64,000 nucleotides of DNA. Origin: JAMXLO01 sp963799415. Its GTDB lineage: Bacteria; Pseudomonadota; Alphaproteobacteria; Acetobacterales; Acetobacteraceae. The DNA lies in contig CAWCXI010000020.1 in assembly GCA_963799415.1 (NCBI GenBank), positions 154,249 to 218,248 on the forward strand. Reading direction: 5' to 3'. Every line of letters starts with the position of its first letter. The first letter of the stretch is position 1. This document shows positions 8,292-17,729 of the stretch, piece by piece. The notes beneath the pieces were generated by a model. The model had not been told where the DNA came from. It did no database searches and saw nothing but the letters and a program-made list of their open reading frames with translations. Made by a program: the position numbers and the translations under genes.

Positions 8292-10490
8292 ATGCAGGCC
8301 ACCGACCGGAAGCGAACGTCGCATGACGTAAGGCGAGTGCCGGTCATGCTGCCCTATCCCCTGCCTGGCCCGTTCGACTACCGGGTCCCGCCCGGAATGG
8401 ACCCTCAACCCGGCGACGTGGTCCTGGTTCCCCTGAACCGCCGCGAGGAGGTGGGCGTGGTGTGGGATGCCGACCTCGACCAGGGTGTGCCGGACGGCAA
8501 GCTCAAACCGCTGGCAGGCGTGATCGACACGCCGCCGATGCGTTCCGCACTGCGGCGGTTCGTCGATTGGGTGGCCAGCTACAACCTCGCGGCGCCCGGA
8601 GAAGTGATGGCCATGGCGTTGCGCGTTGTCGCCACGGGGAGCGGCGCGCCGGCGACCGGCTGGCAACGTGCCGAATTGCCGCCCGAGGCCCGGGTCACCG
8701 AGGCGCGGCGCAAGGTGCTGGACACGCTGGCGGAACGCGAGCCACGCGCCACCGGCGACCTGGCGCGCGCCGCGGGGGTTGGTGCCGGCGTCGTGCGGGG
8801 CATGGCGGATGCGGGGCTGCTGGTTCCCGCTGTGCTGTCGGTCGAGCCGCCCTTCGCGATCCCCGACCCGGAGTATCCCGGACAGGTCCTGGCGCCGGAT
8901 CAGGCGGCCGCCGCCGCGACGCTGCGGGACGCGGTGGCGGCACGTGCATTCAGCGTTACCCTGCTGGATGGGGTGACTGGCTCCGGCAAGACCGAGGTCT
9001 ATCTGGAGGCAGTGGCCGAATGCCTGCGCCAGGGCCGTCAGGCGCTGGTGCTGCTGCCGGAGATCGCGCTGTCCTCGCAGTGGCTGGAGCGCTTCGAGCG
9101 CCGGTTCGGCGTGGCACCGGCCGTGTGGCACTCCGATCTGACCTCGCGGGTGCGGCGCGTGACCTGGCTTGCGGTAGCCGCAGGCGCGGCGCCGGTCGTG
9201 GTGGGTGCACGCTCGGCGCTGTTCCTGCCGTTCCCCGACCTCGGCCTGGTGGTGATCGACGAGGAGCACGAGACAGCGTTCAAGCAGGAGGAGGGCGTGG
9301 TCTACCACGCCCGCGACATGGCCGTGGTGCGGGCGCGGTTCTGCTCGGCGCCTGCGGTGCTGGTGTCGGCCACGCCGTCACTGGAGACGCTGGCCAACGT
9401 CGAGGCCGGCCGCTACCGCCGGATCACGCTGCCGACGCGGCATGGCGGGGCGGTGCTGCCCGCAGTGGCCGCTGTGGACATGCGCGCCGCACCGCCCGAG
9501 CGGGGGCGTTTCCTCGCGCCGCCGCTGATCGCCGCGGTGCGCGACACGCTGGCGCGCGGCGAGCAGGCGATGCTGTTCCTCAACCGCCGCGGCTACGCAC
9601 CGCTGACGCTGTGCCGACATTGCGGCCATCGGATGCAGTGCCCGAACTGCACCGCCTGGCTGGTCGAGCACCGCGTCCGCCGCGCGCTGCAATGCCACCA
9701 TTGCGGCCACACCGTGCCGATCCCCGAGGAGTGCCCGGCGTGCGGCGCGGCGAACAGCCTGGTGCCGGTCGGGCCGGGGGTGGAGCGCATCACCGAGGAG
9801 GCCGCGGCGTTGTTCCCCGAAGCGCGCCGGCTGGTGATGGCGAGCGATACGTTGCCCGGCCCTGATGCGGCGGCCGCTGCGGCACATGCGATCGAGGCCC
9901 GCGAGGTGGACCTGATCATCGGCACCCAGATCGTCGCCAAGGGCTGGCACTTTCCGCATCTGACGCTGGTTGGCGTGGTGGATGCGGACCTGGGCCTCGC
10001 CGGCGGCGATCTGCGTGCGGCGGAGCGGACGGTGCAGTTGCTGCATCAGGTGGCGGGACGCGCGGGCCGTGCCGAGGCTCCGGGGCGGGTGCTGCTCCAG
10101 ACGTTCTCGCCCGAGCATCCGGTGATGCAGGCGCTGGTGGAGGGCGACCTCGCGGCGTTCATGGCGCGCGAGGCGGCGCAACGGCGGCCGGGGCATTGGC
10201 CGCCTTACGGGCGGCTGGCCGCGCTCATCGTTTCCGCGGACAGCGCTGCTGTGGCGGATGCTCTGGCGCGCGATCTCGGGCGCGCGGCGCCCGGCGGCGA
10301 TGGCGTGCAGGTCCTGGGGCCAGCGCCGGCTCCGCTGTCGATCCTGCGTGGGCGGCACCGGCGCCGGCTGCTGCTGAAGACGCGGCGGGATGTCGCGGTG
10401 CAGCCTATCCTGCGCGAGTGGCTGGGGAAGGTGGCGGTGACGCGCGGGGCGCGCGTGGACGTGGACGTGGACCCGGTGTCGTTTTTGTAG
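8292..10490 (+). CDS. priA: Primosomal protein N' (replication restart helicase PriA)
   Basis: 732 residues from ATG 8292. The N-terminal 3'-DNA-binding domain includes LPYPLPGPFDYRVP and PGDVVLVPLNRRE. The helicase core has Walker A (DGVTGSGKTEVY), Walker B with DEEH (LVVIDEEHETAFKQ) and motif VI (QVAGRAGRAEAPGRVLLQTF). Between them lies the zinc-binding segment with CRHCGH, CPNC, CHHCGH and CPACG, the eight Cys that mark PriA. It reloads the replisome at stalled forks. A later ATG at 8346 would trim 18 residues; TAGG before 8292 is weak, so the start is uncertain. It is intact, unlike recA and nadK in this window. Confidence 0.93.
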   Translation: MQATDRKRTSHDVRRVPVMLPYPLPGPFDYRVPPGMDPQPGDVVLVPLNRREEVGVVWDADLDQGVPDGKLKPLAGVIDTPPMRSALRRFVDWVASYNLAAPGEVMAMALRVVATGSGAPATGWQRAELPPEARVTEARRKVLDTLAEREPRATGDLARAAGVGAGVVRGMADAGLLVPAVLSVEPPFAIPDPEYPGQVLAPDQAAAAATLRDAVAARAFSVTLLDGVTGSGKTEVYLEAVAECLRQGRQALVLLPEIALSSQWLERFERRFGVAPAVWHSDLTSRVRRVTWLAVAAGAAPVVVGARSALFLPFPDLGLVVIDEEHETAFKQEEGVVYHARDMAVVRARFCSAPAVLVSATPSLETLANVEAGRYRRITLPTRHGGAVLPAVAAVDMRAAPPERGRFLAPPLIAAVRDTLARGEQAMLFLNRRGYAPLTLCRHCGHRMQCPNCTAWLVEHRVRRALQCHHCGHTVPIPEECPACGAANSLVPVGPGVERITEEAAALFPEARRLVMASDTLPGPDAAAAAAHAIEAREVDLIIGTQIVAKGWHFPHLTLVGVVDADLGLAGGDLRAAERTVQLLHQVAGRAGRAEAPGRVLLQTFSPEHPVMQALVEGDLAAFMAREAAQRRPGHWPPYGRLAALIVSADSAAVADALARDLGRAAPGGDGVQVLGPAPAPLSILRGRHRRRLLLKTRRDVAVQPILREWLGKVAVTRGARVDVDVDPVSFL

Positions 10491-10554
10491 GGGGTAAGCG
10501 TCGCCGGCTGCACGGCGTGCTGCCAGCATTCCAGGTCATCCTGCAGCGGTGCTG

Positions 10555-11004
10555 CTAATGTTCGGCAACCTTCACCCCTGTGCCGCCGGCCGCGAAAACC
10601 AATGTGGTGATCTGGTAATGGTTCAGTAAAAGATCGGCCGAACCGCCGCAGTCCTCCTGACCATCGCTTGTCCGAGAGCCGGCCCAATGAACCCGGAACC
10701 TGCGATCAGGTTTGAATTGCATCGCTTCAATCATCAGGCTCCCCCCAGACCTCTGCATCACCGGCACGTCAAGCACGCACGGCCGACGAGACGAGGCACC
10801 AACCGGATCGACCATGATCACGGTCGTGCTGACTGATGGTATCCTGGTGACCGGGAATGCGATGATGTCGCCTATCCGCGGTCCCAGGTTATCTGCCAAC
10901 CGTAACAGGCCGGCCGCAAGTGTTATGGCCGTAACGATCACGGTAGCTATAGCCAACAGCACAAAGTGCAGCTCGGTCGAGTGGCTGTCATTACTGGGGG
11001 TCAT
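10555..11004 (-). CDS. Conserved hypothetical membrane-anchored protein
   Basis: 149 residues from the ATG at 11004 (GAGGAG 10 bases upstream; a TTG at 11010 is an alternative). One hydrophobic segment at about residues 12-34 (HFVLLAIATVIVTAITLAAG) likely anchors it. The rest, starting LRLADNLGPRIGDIIAFP, is predicted outside the cytoplasm and contains two Cys (CVLDV and DCGGSAD). I recall similar proteins in Acetobacteraceae but no function. It is divergent from the MFS gene at 11347 and could share the 21-bp palindrome in between as operator. Confidence 0.65.
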   Translation of the reverse strand: MTPSNDSHSTELHFVLLAIATVIVTAITLAAGLLRLADNLGPRIGDIIAFPVTRIPSVSTTVIMVDPVGASSRRPCVLDVPVMQRSGGSLMIEAMQFKPDRRFRVHWAGSRTSDGQEDCGGSADLLLNHYQITTLVFAAGGTGVKVAEH

Positions 11005-11346
11005 TTGCAAACTGCTCCTCGGCGCGACCGGTCAGATGAACCTCCATCTTGGCCACCGAGTTTGGCATCTCGGTCCGAGCAGTGCGGCAATCTCGGTGAT
11101 TCATGCAGATCAATGATCTGCATCAATAACGCGAAGCATAGACGCTGTCGTACAGGCCAGCACATGATTGGCCCGCTGCGGATCTGTCTGACGTAAGCAA
11201 CAAATGCTTGCGACTCATGCGCTGACCCGAGCCATGTCGCTGAGCCAACGCGAGGAGCCAATTAAACAGACGTCCGATGCGAACGGCGTTGGCAGGAAAT
11301 CACCTGCACAGCTCGAACCAAATGACATCAAGGGAGGCAACCAGCC
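11005..11346. other. Intergenic region between divergent genes
   Basis: About 340 bases between the start of the membrane protein (11004) and the MFS gene (11347). It holds a perfect 21-bp inverted repeat at 11103-11123 that overlaps an FNR-like sequence at 11113-11126. GGGAGG lies just before 11347. No open frame with a credible product was seen on either strand. Confidence 0.6.
11103..11123. promoter_or_regulatory. 21-bp perfect palindrome, probable operator
   Basis: The half-site ATGCAGATCA (11103-11112) is repeated in inverse as TGATCTGCAT (11114-11123) around a central A. The right half runs into ATCAA, making ATGAT-CTGC-ATCAA at 11113-11126, one base short of the FNR consensus. A dimeric regulator (FNR-like, or a GntR/TetR type) controlling the divergent genes at 11004 and 11347 is a fair guess. 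Which protein binds is not known. Confidence 0.5.
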
Positions 11347-12632
11347 ATGTCTACATCGGTAGGAACCGTGCAACCGATCCCCTGGTGGAAGGAGCCTACC
11401 AGGGACCAATGGCACGCCTGGATCGCAGCGTGGTTGGGATGGACGCTCGATTCGTTCGATTTCACGATCTTCCTGCTGCTCATGTTGCCCATCGCACAGT
11501 CATTCAACGTGCCGCTCACCGCCGTCACGGCGGTGTTCACCATCACACTGTGGCTAAGGCTGGTGGGCGCCACCGCGTCCGGCTGGCTCGCCGATCGCAT
11601 TGGCCGCAAGAAGCCGTTGATGATCTCGATCGCATGGTTCTCGGTGTGCAATCTGCTCGCCGGTCTGGCACCGAGCTTCGGGTTGCTGTTCCTGTTCCGC
11701 GCCCTGCTCGGGATTGGCATGGGAGCGGAGTGGCCGGTCGGCGCGGCGCTGGCGATGGAAACCTGGCCACAACGCTCGCGTGGTCTCATGGCTGGCGTGC
11801 TGCAATCGTCGTGGGGGCTTGGCGCGCTGCTGTCGAGCGCCGCCTATGGCGCTGCTGTATGACGCGATCGGCTGGCGTGGCTTGCTGATACTCGGCGTCC
11901 TGCCGGCGCTGTTGGTCGTCTATGTCCGCCGCTACGTCAAAGAGCCGGAAATCTGGGCACGAGAACCGCACGATCCAGCGTGAGCAGAGACGCGAAGTGC
12001 GGGCACCGCTGCTGAACATCTTCAAGGTGAATGCCCTGGGCAACACGCTGAATGCCTGTTGGTGGATGGCCAGCGGGTTCGTCATCGGCTACTCGATCGG
12101 TGGCCTCTTTCCCACCTATCTGCAAAAGGACCTGGGCCTGAGCCCGGGCCTGGTTGCGTTGCCGGTGATGTTGCAGAGCCTGTTGTTCTTTGTCTCCGGG
12201 TTCATCTGGGGTTGGGTCTCCGATCGTGTCGGCCGGCGCTGGTCGATGATCCTGCCCGCGATCGCCGGTGTCGCGATAACGCCGTTCTATCTGTTCACCA
12301 AGGACTACACGATGATCGTGGTGTTCTTCGGCCTTCAGGGATTGTTCGCGGCGGGGGGCATCTATGGCCAAAATCCCAGCTACCTGTCTGAGCGATTCCC
12401 AACCGAAGTGCGGGCGACGGCCGCAGGGTTCTGCTATCACCAGGGCGCCATCTTCGGAGGGCTCACCGCACCGATCATCGCCTTCTTCGCCATCAACTGG
12501 CATCTTGGCTTTGCCGTCCCAATGGCGATCGGAACACTGGGCGGCCTGGTCAGCTTCATCCTGGCTCTGGCTCTTGGTCCAGAAACACGCGGAAAGCACC
12601 TCACCGCGGAACTAGGTGTGACAGCAAGCTGA
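11347..12632 (+). pseudogene. MFS transporter, SHS/sialate-lactate type, two frame breaks
   Basis: Twelve-helix major facilitator. The start reads RDQWHAWIAAWLGWTLDSFDF (helix 1 with the acidic SFD), then the MFS signature between helices 2 and 3 (GWLADRIGRKK), FRALLGIGMGAEWPVG (helix 4) and GWVSDRVGRRW between helices 8 and 9. These match organic-acid:H+ symporters of the sialate/lactate branch. The frame changes near 11845-11860 (SSAAYG to LLYDAIGWRG) and near 11960-11970 (EPEIW to ENRTIQRE). In both places one doubled G explains it, and removing both gives 427 residues. GGGAGG precedes the ATG. A stem-loop terminator follows at 12641. Listed as broken as written, though sequence error is likely. 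Confidence 0.78.
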
Positions 12633-12640
12633 CCATGGTG

Positions 12641-12672
12641 CGGGATACGGAGTAGCGAAGGTCCGTATCCCG
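12641..12672 (+). terminator. Stem-loop terminator after the MFS gene
   Basis: CGGGATACGGA (12641-12651) pairs with TCCGTATCCCG (12662-12672), an 11-bp perfect stem with a 10-base loop, starting 9 bases after the MFS stop. No T run follows. Confidence 0.65.
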
Positions 12673-12783
12673 TCTCCGCGGACCCAATGCCAGCCTGCCG
12701 CCGGCGATTTTGTCGACCATGCAAACTTCTTCGAATTGCCTGAGGGGATTATCTACCGAAGGCAGACCCGAAGGATCAGAGTC

Positions 12784-13122
12784 ATGATTGATAATGTTGT
12801 CCAAGTGGAACGCCTGGTGACCAAACTGAATGCCGCATTGCCGTTGACAGCCAACATGACACCGGAGCTTCTCGCAACGCTACAGGCGCAGATTGTCCCC
12901 GGGAAGCTCACACTATCCTGCGCGATTACCTCGGTCGACTACGCCGGGGACGAGGGCGGTATCATGTGCCGACTCGACCTTGGCCGCGAGACTGAGGAGG
13001 AAGCCTTCGCCTCAATCGCCCATCTGCGCTTCGACGCTCGTCTGCCATTGGCGCGCGACATCGCGGCCTACCAGAAGCATCGCGTCAAGCGACTACGGCG
13101 CCAGCCAGCTAGCGAGCACTGA
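12784..13122 (+). CDS. Small hypothetical protein
   Basis: 112 residues from the ATG at 12784 (AAGGA 9 bases upstream). No signal peptide or membrane segment. It starts MIDNVVQVERLVTKLNAALP, contains an acidic helix (GRETEEEAFASIAHLRF) and ends with a basic tail (KHRVKRLRRQPASEH). The tail could bind nucleic acid or membrane. It converges with the kinase gene at 13190. I recognise no family. The length, clean start and moderate composition suggest a real gene, but I have no function to offer. Confidence 0.55.
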   Translation: MIDNVVQVERLVTKLNAALPLTANMTPELLATLQAQIVPGKLTLSCAITSVDYAGDEGGIMCRLDLGRETEEEAFASIAHLRFDARLPLARDIAAYQKHRVKRLRRQPASEH

Positions 13123-13189
13123 GCTCCCGAGTGCTTGCTTGGCCGAACGTGGAGCAGCCGGACACGGCGCACCGGACGGCGACCAACAG

Positions 13190-15535
13190 TCACGGGGAGA
13201 CCCTCTTCAGAGAAATATGATACGTGCAGGCAGGATCTCTGACGTTGGCTTCAATATCGTTCCCGACGATTTTTCCGTCCCAGAACTGGACTACGGGAGG
13301 AAGACCGATCGTGGTTGTGCCGCTGAATGTTCCGTCACCGTCCACAGCTGCCTGTCTGCCCCGTCCGAATGAAAGCTTGCTGTTCCGGACGTCCAGGCGA
13401 ACCGTGCCGAGGACGCAGTTTGGCGAACTTGACCCGCTCGCCTGGCCTGACCCGACATAGGTGCCGTCCGATACCCGTCCTGGCTCGCTCCGGGTCGCCG
13501 ACTGCGGTGGAACGCCGGCAACCGGAGGGGGCGTCGAGGCATTGTCCGGAGCAACCGTCGCAGTCTGTTTGGCCGGTGTTTCCGGTTGTCTGGGCAATGC
13601 TGCCAATCGCTCGCGCGCCCGGTCGGCTGCGGAGCCGCCGTTCCTCTGCAGCAATTGGTAAAGGCGTCGCGCTCCGTCGTAGTCATTCCTGTCACGATAG
13701 AGATCGCCGAGCGCGAGCAGTCCATCCGAATTGGCCGGCGCGAATGTCAGCCCCAGTTCGTACAAGCGGATCGCGTCGCCAAACCGTCGTGATTGGCTCG
13801 CCGCTGCCGCCAGGGTGAAAAGGCTCTTTGCTTTTGCCTGAGCCGACGGTCTTGCCTGACGCAACGACTCCAACAGGGACCCTGTTGCCTCTCCCGTCGG
13901 CGGTTCGCCGGCGATCAATTGAAATGCCTTGACCATTTCCTGTGTTCTGGCTCCGGGTTTGCCATCCGGTGCACCGGTATTCAGCCCAATCGCATTCAAC
14001 AACCGCTGCAACTCAGCAATGTCTACCGGAGCAGTGACGCCGACCGGCTGCTGTTGAGCCTGCCTATTCGCAGCATCGTCCGCCTGTTGTTGGGCAAGTC
14101 GTTTGGCGGCCTCTTCTTCCGCCTTCTGCTGAGCAATTCGATTTGCCTCATCCTCCGCGGCCTGCTGCTGGGCGAGCTGTCTGGCTGCTTCTTGCTCGGC
14201 CTGTTGCTTGGCCAGCCGCTGCGTCGCTTCCTCGTCGAGCTGCTGTCGTTCGGGAGGTTGCGCGGCATGTTGTTCAGGCGCGGTGAGGCCCGTTTGATCG
14301 GCGGTCCTCACCGATGAGGGCTTGATGACCCGCAGCACGTCAGCCGAGTAGGCCCACAGGCCGACAAGAGCACCGACGACGACCAAGCCTGCGCCGGCCT
14401 GGTAGGCAAACCTGCGGCTCTGCCAAACGGCAGGCTTCGTCTGCATCGCTGCAATCAGGCTTTTCGCACTTGGAGTGCGTCTCGATCTGTCGAGATCCAA
14501 TCCGCCTTGCAGCGCTTTCCACTGACCGGCGGACAGCCGCGCCGGCCGCCTGGGTCTAAGGTTCGCGGCGCGTGCGGCCAGCGCCGGTGTCCTGCCGAAA
14601 GGATGCGATCCGGTCAGCAGCTCATACGCGATACAGGCGAGCGCAAATACGTCGTCGCGCGGATCCGGGTCCTTCCCCTCGATCATCTCGGGACTGGCGT
14701 ACGCGGGCGTCAATGCTCCCAGCGCATGCACGTCGAATGTGGTGCGATCGAGCGTCTGCATACCGCTTGTCGGGATCGCCCGCGCAATTCCGAAGTCGAT
14801 CACCTTCACGCGGCCAGTCCTCAGGATCAGTATGTTCGCCGGTTTCAGGTCGGAATGTACGATCCCCTCTGAATGCGCGAACTCCAATGCAGATGCGACC
14901 TGTTCAAGTATCGGCAGCGCATCCTGTGGACTCGCGCCGAGCAGGCCGTTCGCCTGAATCATCGCCTCGAGGGACGAACCCTCCAGGAGTTCCATCGTCA
15001 GAAAAATGGTCTCGTTGTCGCGGTCGAAGTCATAGACGCGCACGATGTTCGGGTGAGCGAGGCTCTGCGCCTTTCTGGCTTCCCTTTGCAGGATCTTCAG
15101 CGAGTCCTCGCGTCGAAGCACATCGACGTTCAGCGTCTTCACCGCTACGTACGGGTGCCGGTCCTGCGCTTCGTCCCGGCGCAGGTCGCGGGCCTTGAAT
15201 ACCGTGCCCATCCCTCCCGAGCCAATGATCTCCTGAATGACGAAGCGCTGGGCCAGTACATCACCGGGCTCCAGCGCTCTGCCGGCACCCCCGGACGCAG
15301 CGGCGCCAAGGGTGTCCTGACCACCCGACATGGAGGTGAAAGCCTGCAATCTTGCGTCGAGTTGTTCGCGGATCGCAGAGGCGCGGATTCTGCCGGACTT
15401 GGTCCGCCAGTCATTGAGCAGGACTGTCCTCGCCAGCACTGAACCGTCGGTCAGTACGCGGTCAACGTCTTCCAGCAGCTCACCCTCGCCGATATCACCC
15501 GCGAGGTAGGCCTGAATTGGCGACGAGCCGTCCAT
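13190..15535 (-). CDS. Membrane Ser/Thr protein kinase with peptidoglycan-binding-like and TPR domains
   Basis: 781 residues from the ATG at 15535. N-terminal 70-residue helical region (AYLAGDIGEGELLEDVDRVL). Kinase domain at about 98-370 with Gly loop GSGGMGTVFKA (105-115), Lys133 (VAVK), HSDLKPANI (Asp229, Lys231) and DFGIA (247-251). One membrane helix near 390-410. Then a Gln/Ala/Glu-rich coiled coil, a peptidoglycan-binding-1-like helix bundle (LQRLLNAIGLN...), a TPR pair (DAIRLYELGLTFAPANSDGL), a Pro-rich linker and a C-terminal beta-rich domain with two Cys. It probably senses the envelope and phosphorylates cytoplasmic targets. HSDLKP instead of HRDLKP puts it in the non-RD group. No phosphatase lies next to it. 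Confidence 0.85.
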   Translation of the reverse strand: MDGSSPIQAYLAGDIGEGELLEDVDRVLTDGSVLARTVLLNDWRTKSGRIRASAIREQLDARLQAFTSMSGGQDTLGAAASGGAGRALEPGDVLAQRFVIQEIIGSGGMGTVFKARDLRRDEAQDRHPYVAVKTLNVDVLRREDSLKILQREARKAQSLAHPNIVRVYDFDRDNETIFLTMELLEGSSLEAMIQANGLLGASPQDALPILEQVASALEFAHSEGIVHSDLKPANILILRTGRVKVIDFGIARAIPTSGMQTLDRTTFDVHALGALTPAYASPEMIEGKDPDPRDDVFALACIAYELLTGSHPFGRTPALAARAANLRPRRPARLSAGQWKALQGGLDLDRSRRTPSAKSLIAAMQTKPAVWQSRRFAYQAGAGLVVVGALVGLWAYSADVLRVIKPSSVRTADQTGLTAPEQHAAQPPERQQLDEEATQRLAKQQAEQEAARQLAQQQAAEDEANRIAQQKAEEEAAKRLAQQQADDAANRQAQQQPVGVTAPVDIAELQRLLNAIGLNTGAPDGKPGARTQEMVKAFQLIAGEPPTGEATGSLLESLRQARPSAQAKAKSLFTLAAAASQSRRFGDAIRLYELGLTFAPANSDGLLALGDLYRDRNDYDGARRLYQLLQRNGGSAADRARERLAALPRQPETPAKQTATVAPDNASTPPPVAGVPPQSATRSEPGRVSDGTYVGSGQASGSSSPNCVLGTVRLDVRNSKLSFGRGRQAAVDGDGTFSGTTTIGLPPVVQFWDGKIVGNDIEANVRDPACTYHISLKRVSP

Positions 15536-15674
15536 TCCTGGAACAGACAACAGGCTGCATCGTGTTTGCAAATGGCCCAGATCACACCCATACGGCCACT
15601 GCATCGCTGGCGCGCCCCGCGGCGGCGGCTATCGTGCAGGCTGCATCCACTGATGCCTGACCACGGAGCCACCC

Positions 15675-16760
15675 ATGGCAAGCTCGCCCCCGACGATTGC
15701 CCTTGCCCTCCAAGGCGGCGGCTCACACGGCGCCTTCACCTGGGGTGTGCTCGACCGCCTCCTCCAGGAGGTCGCTGCGAACCGCCTCCGCATCGCCGCC
15801 ATCAGCGGCAGCAGTGCGGGCGCCATCAACGCCGCCCTCACTGTCAGCGGCCTTGTGCAGGGCGGTCCAGACATCGCAAGGCAGAAGCTGTCTGACTTCT
15901 GGCACATGCTGTCGCGCCGCGGCTTCCTGGCGGGCAATCCGCTGTTCTATGGCGAACCCGGTCCGTTCGGCGGCGTCAATCTGGACTGGTCGCCGATCAC
16001 CATCGCCATGGAGGCGATCGGCCTGGTCGTCTCGCCATATACCAACCCGTTCTACTCCGACGCGCTCGCGCCGCTGCTTGCGCAGGCCTTTCCAGCCGCC
16101 GACCTCGAGGCGCTGAACGCGGCCACCGCGCCGCGGCTGTTCGTCGGCGCCACGGATGTCGTCAGCAACGGCCGGGTCATCTTCACACAGCCGGACATCT
16201 CCACCGACGCGCTGCGTGCCTCCGCCTGCCTGCCGACCGAGTTCAAGGCGGTCACCATCGGCAGCGCGATCTACTGGGACGGCGGCTATCTCGGCAATCC
16301 CGCGCTCGCGCCGCTGCTCGACCAGGCTCAGGATCTGATGCTGGTCCTGGTGAACGCGTTCCACCGGGATGGCATGCCGCCGCTCTCTGCCCCCGCCATC
16401 CTGGACCGGCTCAACGAGATCACCTTCAACGCCTCCGTCGTGCTGGAGATCAATGCGATCGAGACGGTCAACCGCCTGCTCGCCGAGCTGGCAGCATCCG
16501 GGGTGAGCTATGTCGGGCGGTACAAGCCAATCCGCCTGCACGCGGTACGCAATGACGCGTTCGTCGAGCAGCTTGGATTTGCCTCGAAGAACAGTACGTC
16601 GTGGAACTTCCTGTCCGGCCTGCACGATGCCGGATATCAGACGGCGGAGACGTGGCTGGGCGCACACTTCGAAAGCCTCGGAAAGCGGTCCTCGCTCGAC
16701 GTGAAAGTGGAGCTGACCGACAAGGTGCTCAAGCGCGGCGGACGGGGGCACGCGAGTTGA
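15675..16760 (+). CDS. Patatin-like phospholipase
   Basis: 361 residues. Oxyanion loop GGGSHG (residues 14-19), nucleophile elbow GSSAG with Ser47, and the catalytic Asp in WDGGYLGNPAL: the complete Ser-Asp dyad of the patatin family (lipid acyl hydrolases). No signal peptide. The C-terminal third (from about residue 250) resembles the DUF3734-like tail seen in bacterial patatins linked to polyhydroxyalkanoate or membrane lipid metabolism, but this is inference. Its stop overlaps a TTG start of the HEAT-repeat gene (TTGA at 16757-16760). It is divergent from the kinase gene with 139 bases between starts. Confidence 0.88.
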   Translation: MASSPPTIALALQGGGSHGAFTWGVLDRLLQEVAANRLRIAAISGSSAGAINAALTVSGLVQGGPDIARQKLSDFWHMLSRRGFLAGNPLFYGEPGPFGGVNLDWSPITIAMEAIGLVVSPYTNPFYSDALAPLLAQAFPAADLEALNAATAPRLFVGATDVVSNGRVIFTQPDISTDALRASACLPTEFKAVTIGSAIYWDGGYLGNPALAPLLDQAQDLMLVLVNAFHRDGMPPLSAPAILDRLNEITFNASVVLEINAIETVNRLLAELAASGVSYVGRYKPIRLHAVRNDAFVEQLGFASKNSTSWNFLSGLHDAGYQTAETWLGAHFESLGKRSSLDVKVELTDKVLKRGGRGHAS

Positions 16761-17594
16761 TCGGTCCACCGGAAATCGACGGTCCAACGCCCGACGGCCA
16801 GCTCGACCTGTTTGCCGGGTCTGGCTTCCTTCCGGCCACCCAACCGGCGCCGCTTGCAAGACCGCCCGTCATCGCCCCGGCCGAACTCGACGATGCTGCC
16901 TTGCTGGCGGCCATTCCTGCGTCGGGCCTCGCCGACGGCCCACCCCTCGCGGCGGAAGCCGGACGCCGTCGCCTGGTCACCGCTGTCCCGGTGCTCGAAG
17001 ACTACTGCCGCCGGTTCGCCGGCTTCGGAATGAGCCGCGCCCTGCCGGAACAGGTCGCGGCGTTGGAAGCCGTTGCAACGATCGGCGGACCCAAGGCCGC
17101 CGAAAGCGTGGCACGGATCATTGTCCAGCGATGGGTGCAGGGACCGACGGTGACCAGCGCGACCGCGGCCGCGGCCCGCCTCAGATCGCGCCTTCCGGAG
17201 GACACCGTGCTCACCCTGCTGCGTCACACGGAACCCACAGTCCGCCGGCACCCCTGCCTGCTGGCGCGCAGCGGAGCCGAGGTCATTGCCACACTCAACC
17301 GATCTGCTCGGGGACCTGCATGCGGACGTTCGCACAGAGGCCGCCTGCGCCCTCGGCCGCATAGGCTCCACGCAGGCGGTCCCGCTGCTTAAGCTGACCT
17401 TGAGCCAGGCACCGACCGTGCCGGTGATCAAGGCCGTCGCGGGGGTCGCCGACGAAGACTGCATCGTCCTGCTCGGCCGCATCGCCGAGGGACCGGCGCC
17501 GGACCTTGCCGCCGCGGCAGTCGAGGCGCTCGAGGCAGTGGAGCACCCGCTTGCGGAGCGACGGCTCGAACGACTGTGGCAGGGTCGGTGCTGA
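16757..17594 (+). pseudogene. HEAT-repeat protein, frame broken at 17297-17298
   Basis: Helical repeat protein of about 278 residues once the frame is corrected. Repeats are visible as LEAVATIGGPKAAESVARII, LRSRLPEDTVLTLLRHTEP, LHADVRTEAACALGRIG and STQAVPLLKLTL, the alternating helix pairs of HEAT/PBS-lyase-like repeats. The N-terminal 60 residues are Pro/Ala-rich. The frame changes between EVIATL and TDLLGDLHADV; one extra A (AA at 17297-17298) explains it. The TTG start overlaps the patatin stop, so translation is probably coupled. It is likely a scaffold working with the phospholipase, from position only. Broken as written, perhaps by sequence error. Confidence 0.7.
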
Positions 17595-17628
17595 CGTGCG
17601 CCCCCAGCGCTGACCGAAGCCCAGTGTG

Positions 17629-17657
17629 TTGCGCCCTCCTGGACCCCATGCTAGAGG
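17629..17657 (+). promoter_or_regulatory. Possible sigma-70-type promoter of the atp operon
   Basis: TTGCGC at 17629-17634 and TAGAGG at 17652-17657 are separated by 17 bases, about 70 bases before the atpH start. The -10 element is a poor match, as is common in GC-rich alphaproteobacteria. Position is the main support. Confidence 0.3.
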
Positions 17658-17729
17658 CCGCCCGCCGGTCGGGGGCCGGTCTCCCATCCACGCCCGCGCC
17701 TGCGCGCGGCCCAGTACAGGGAACGGCAC

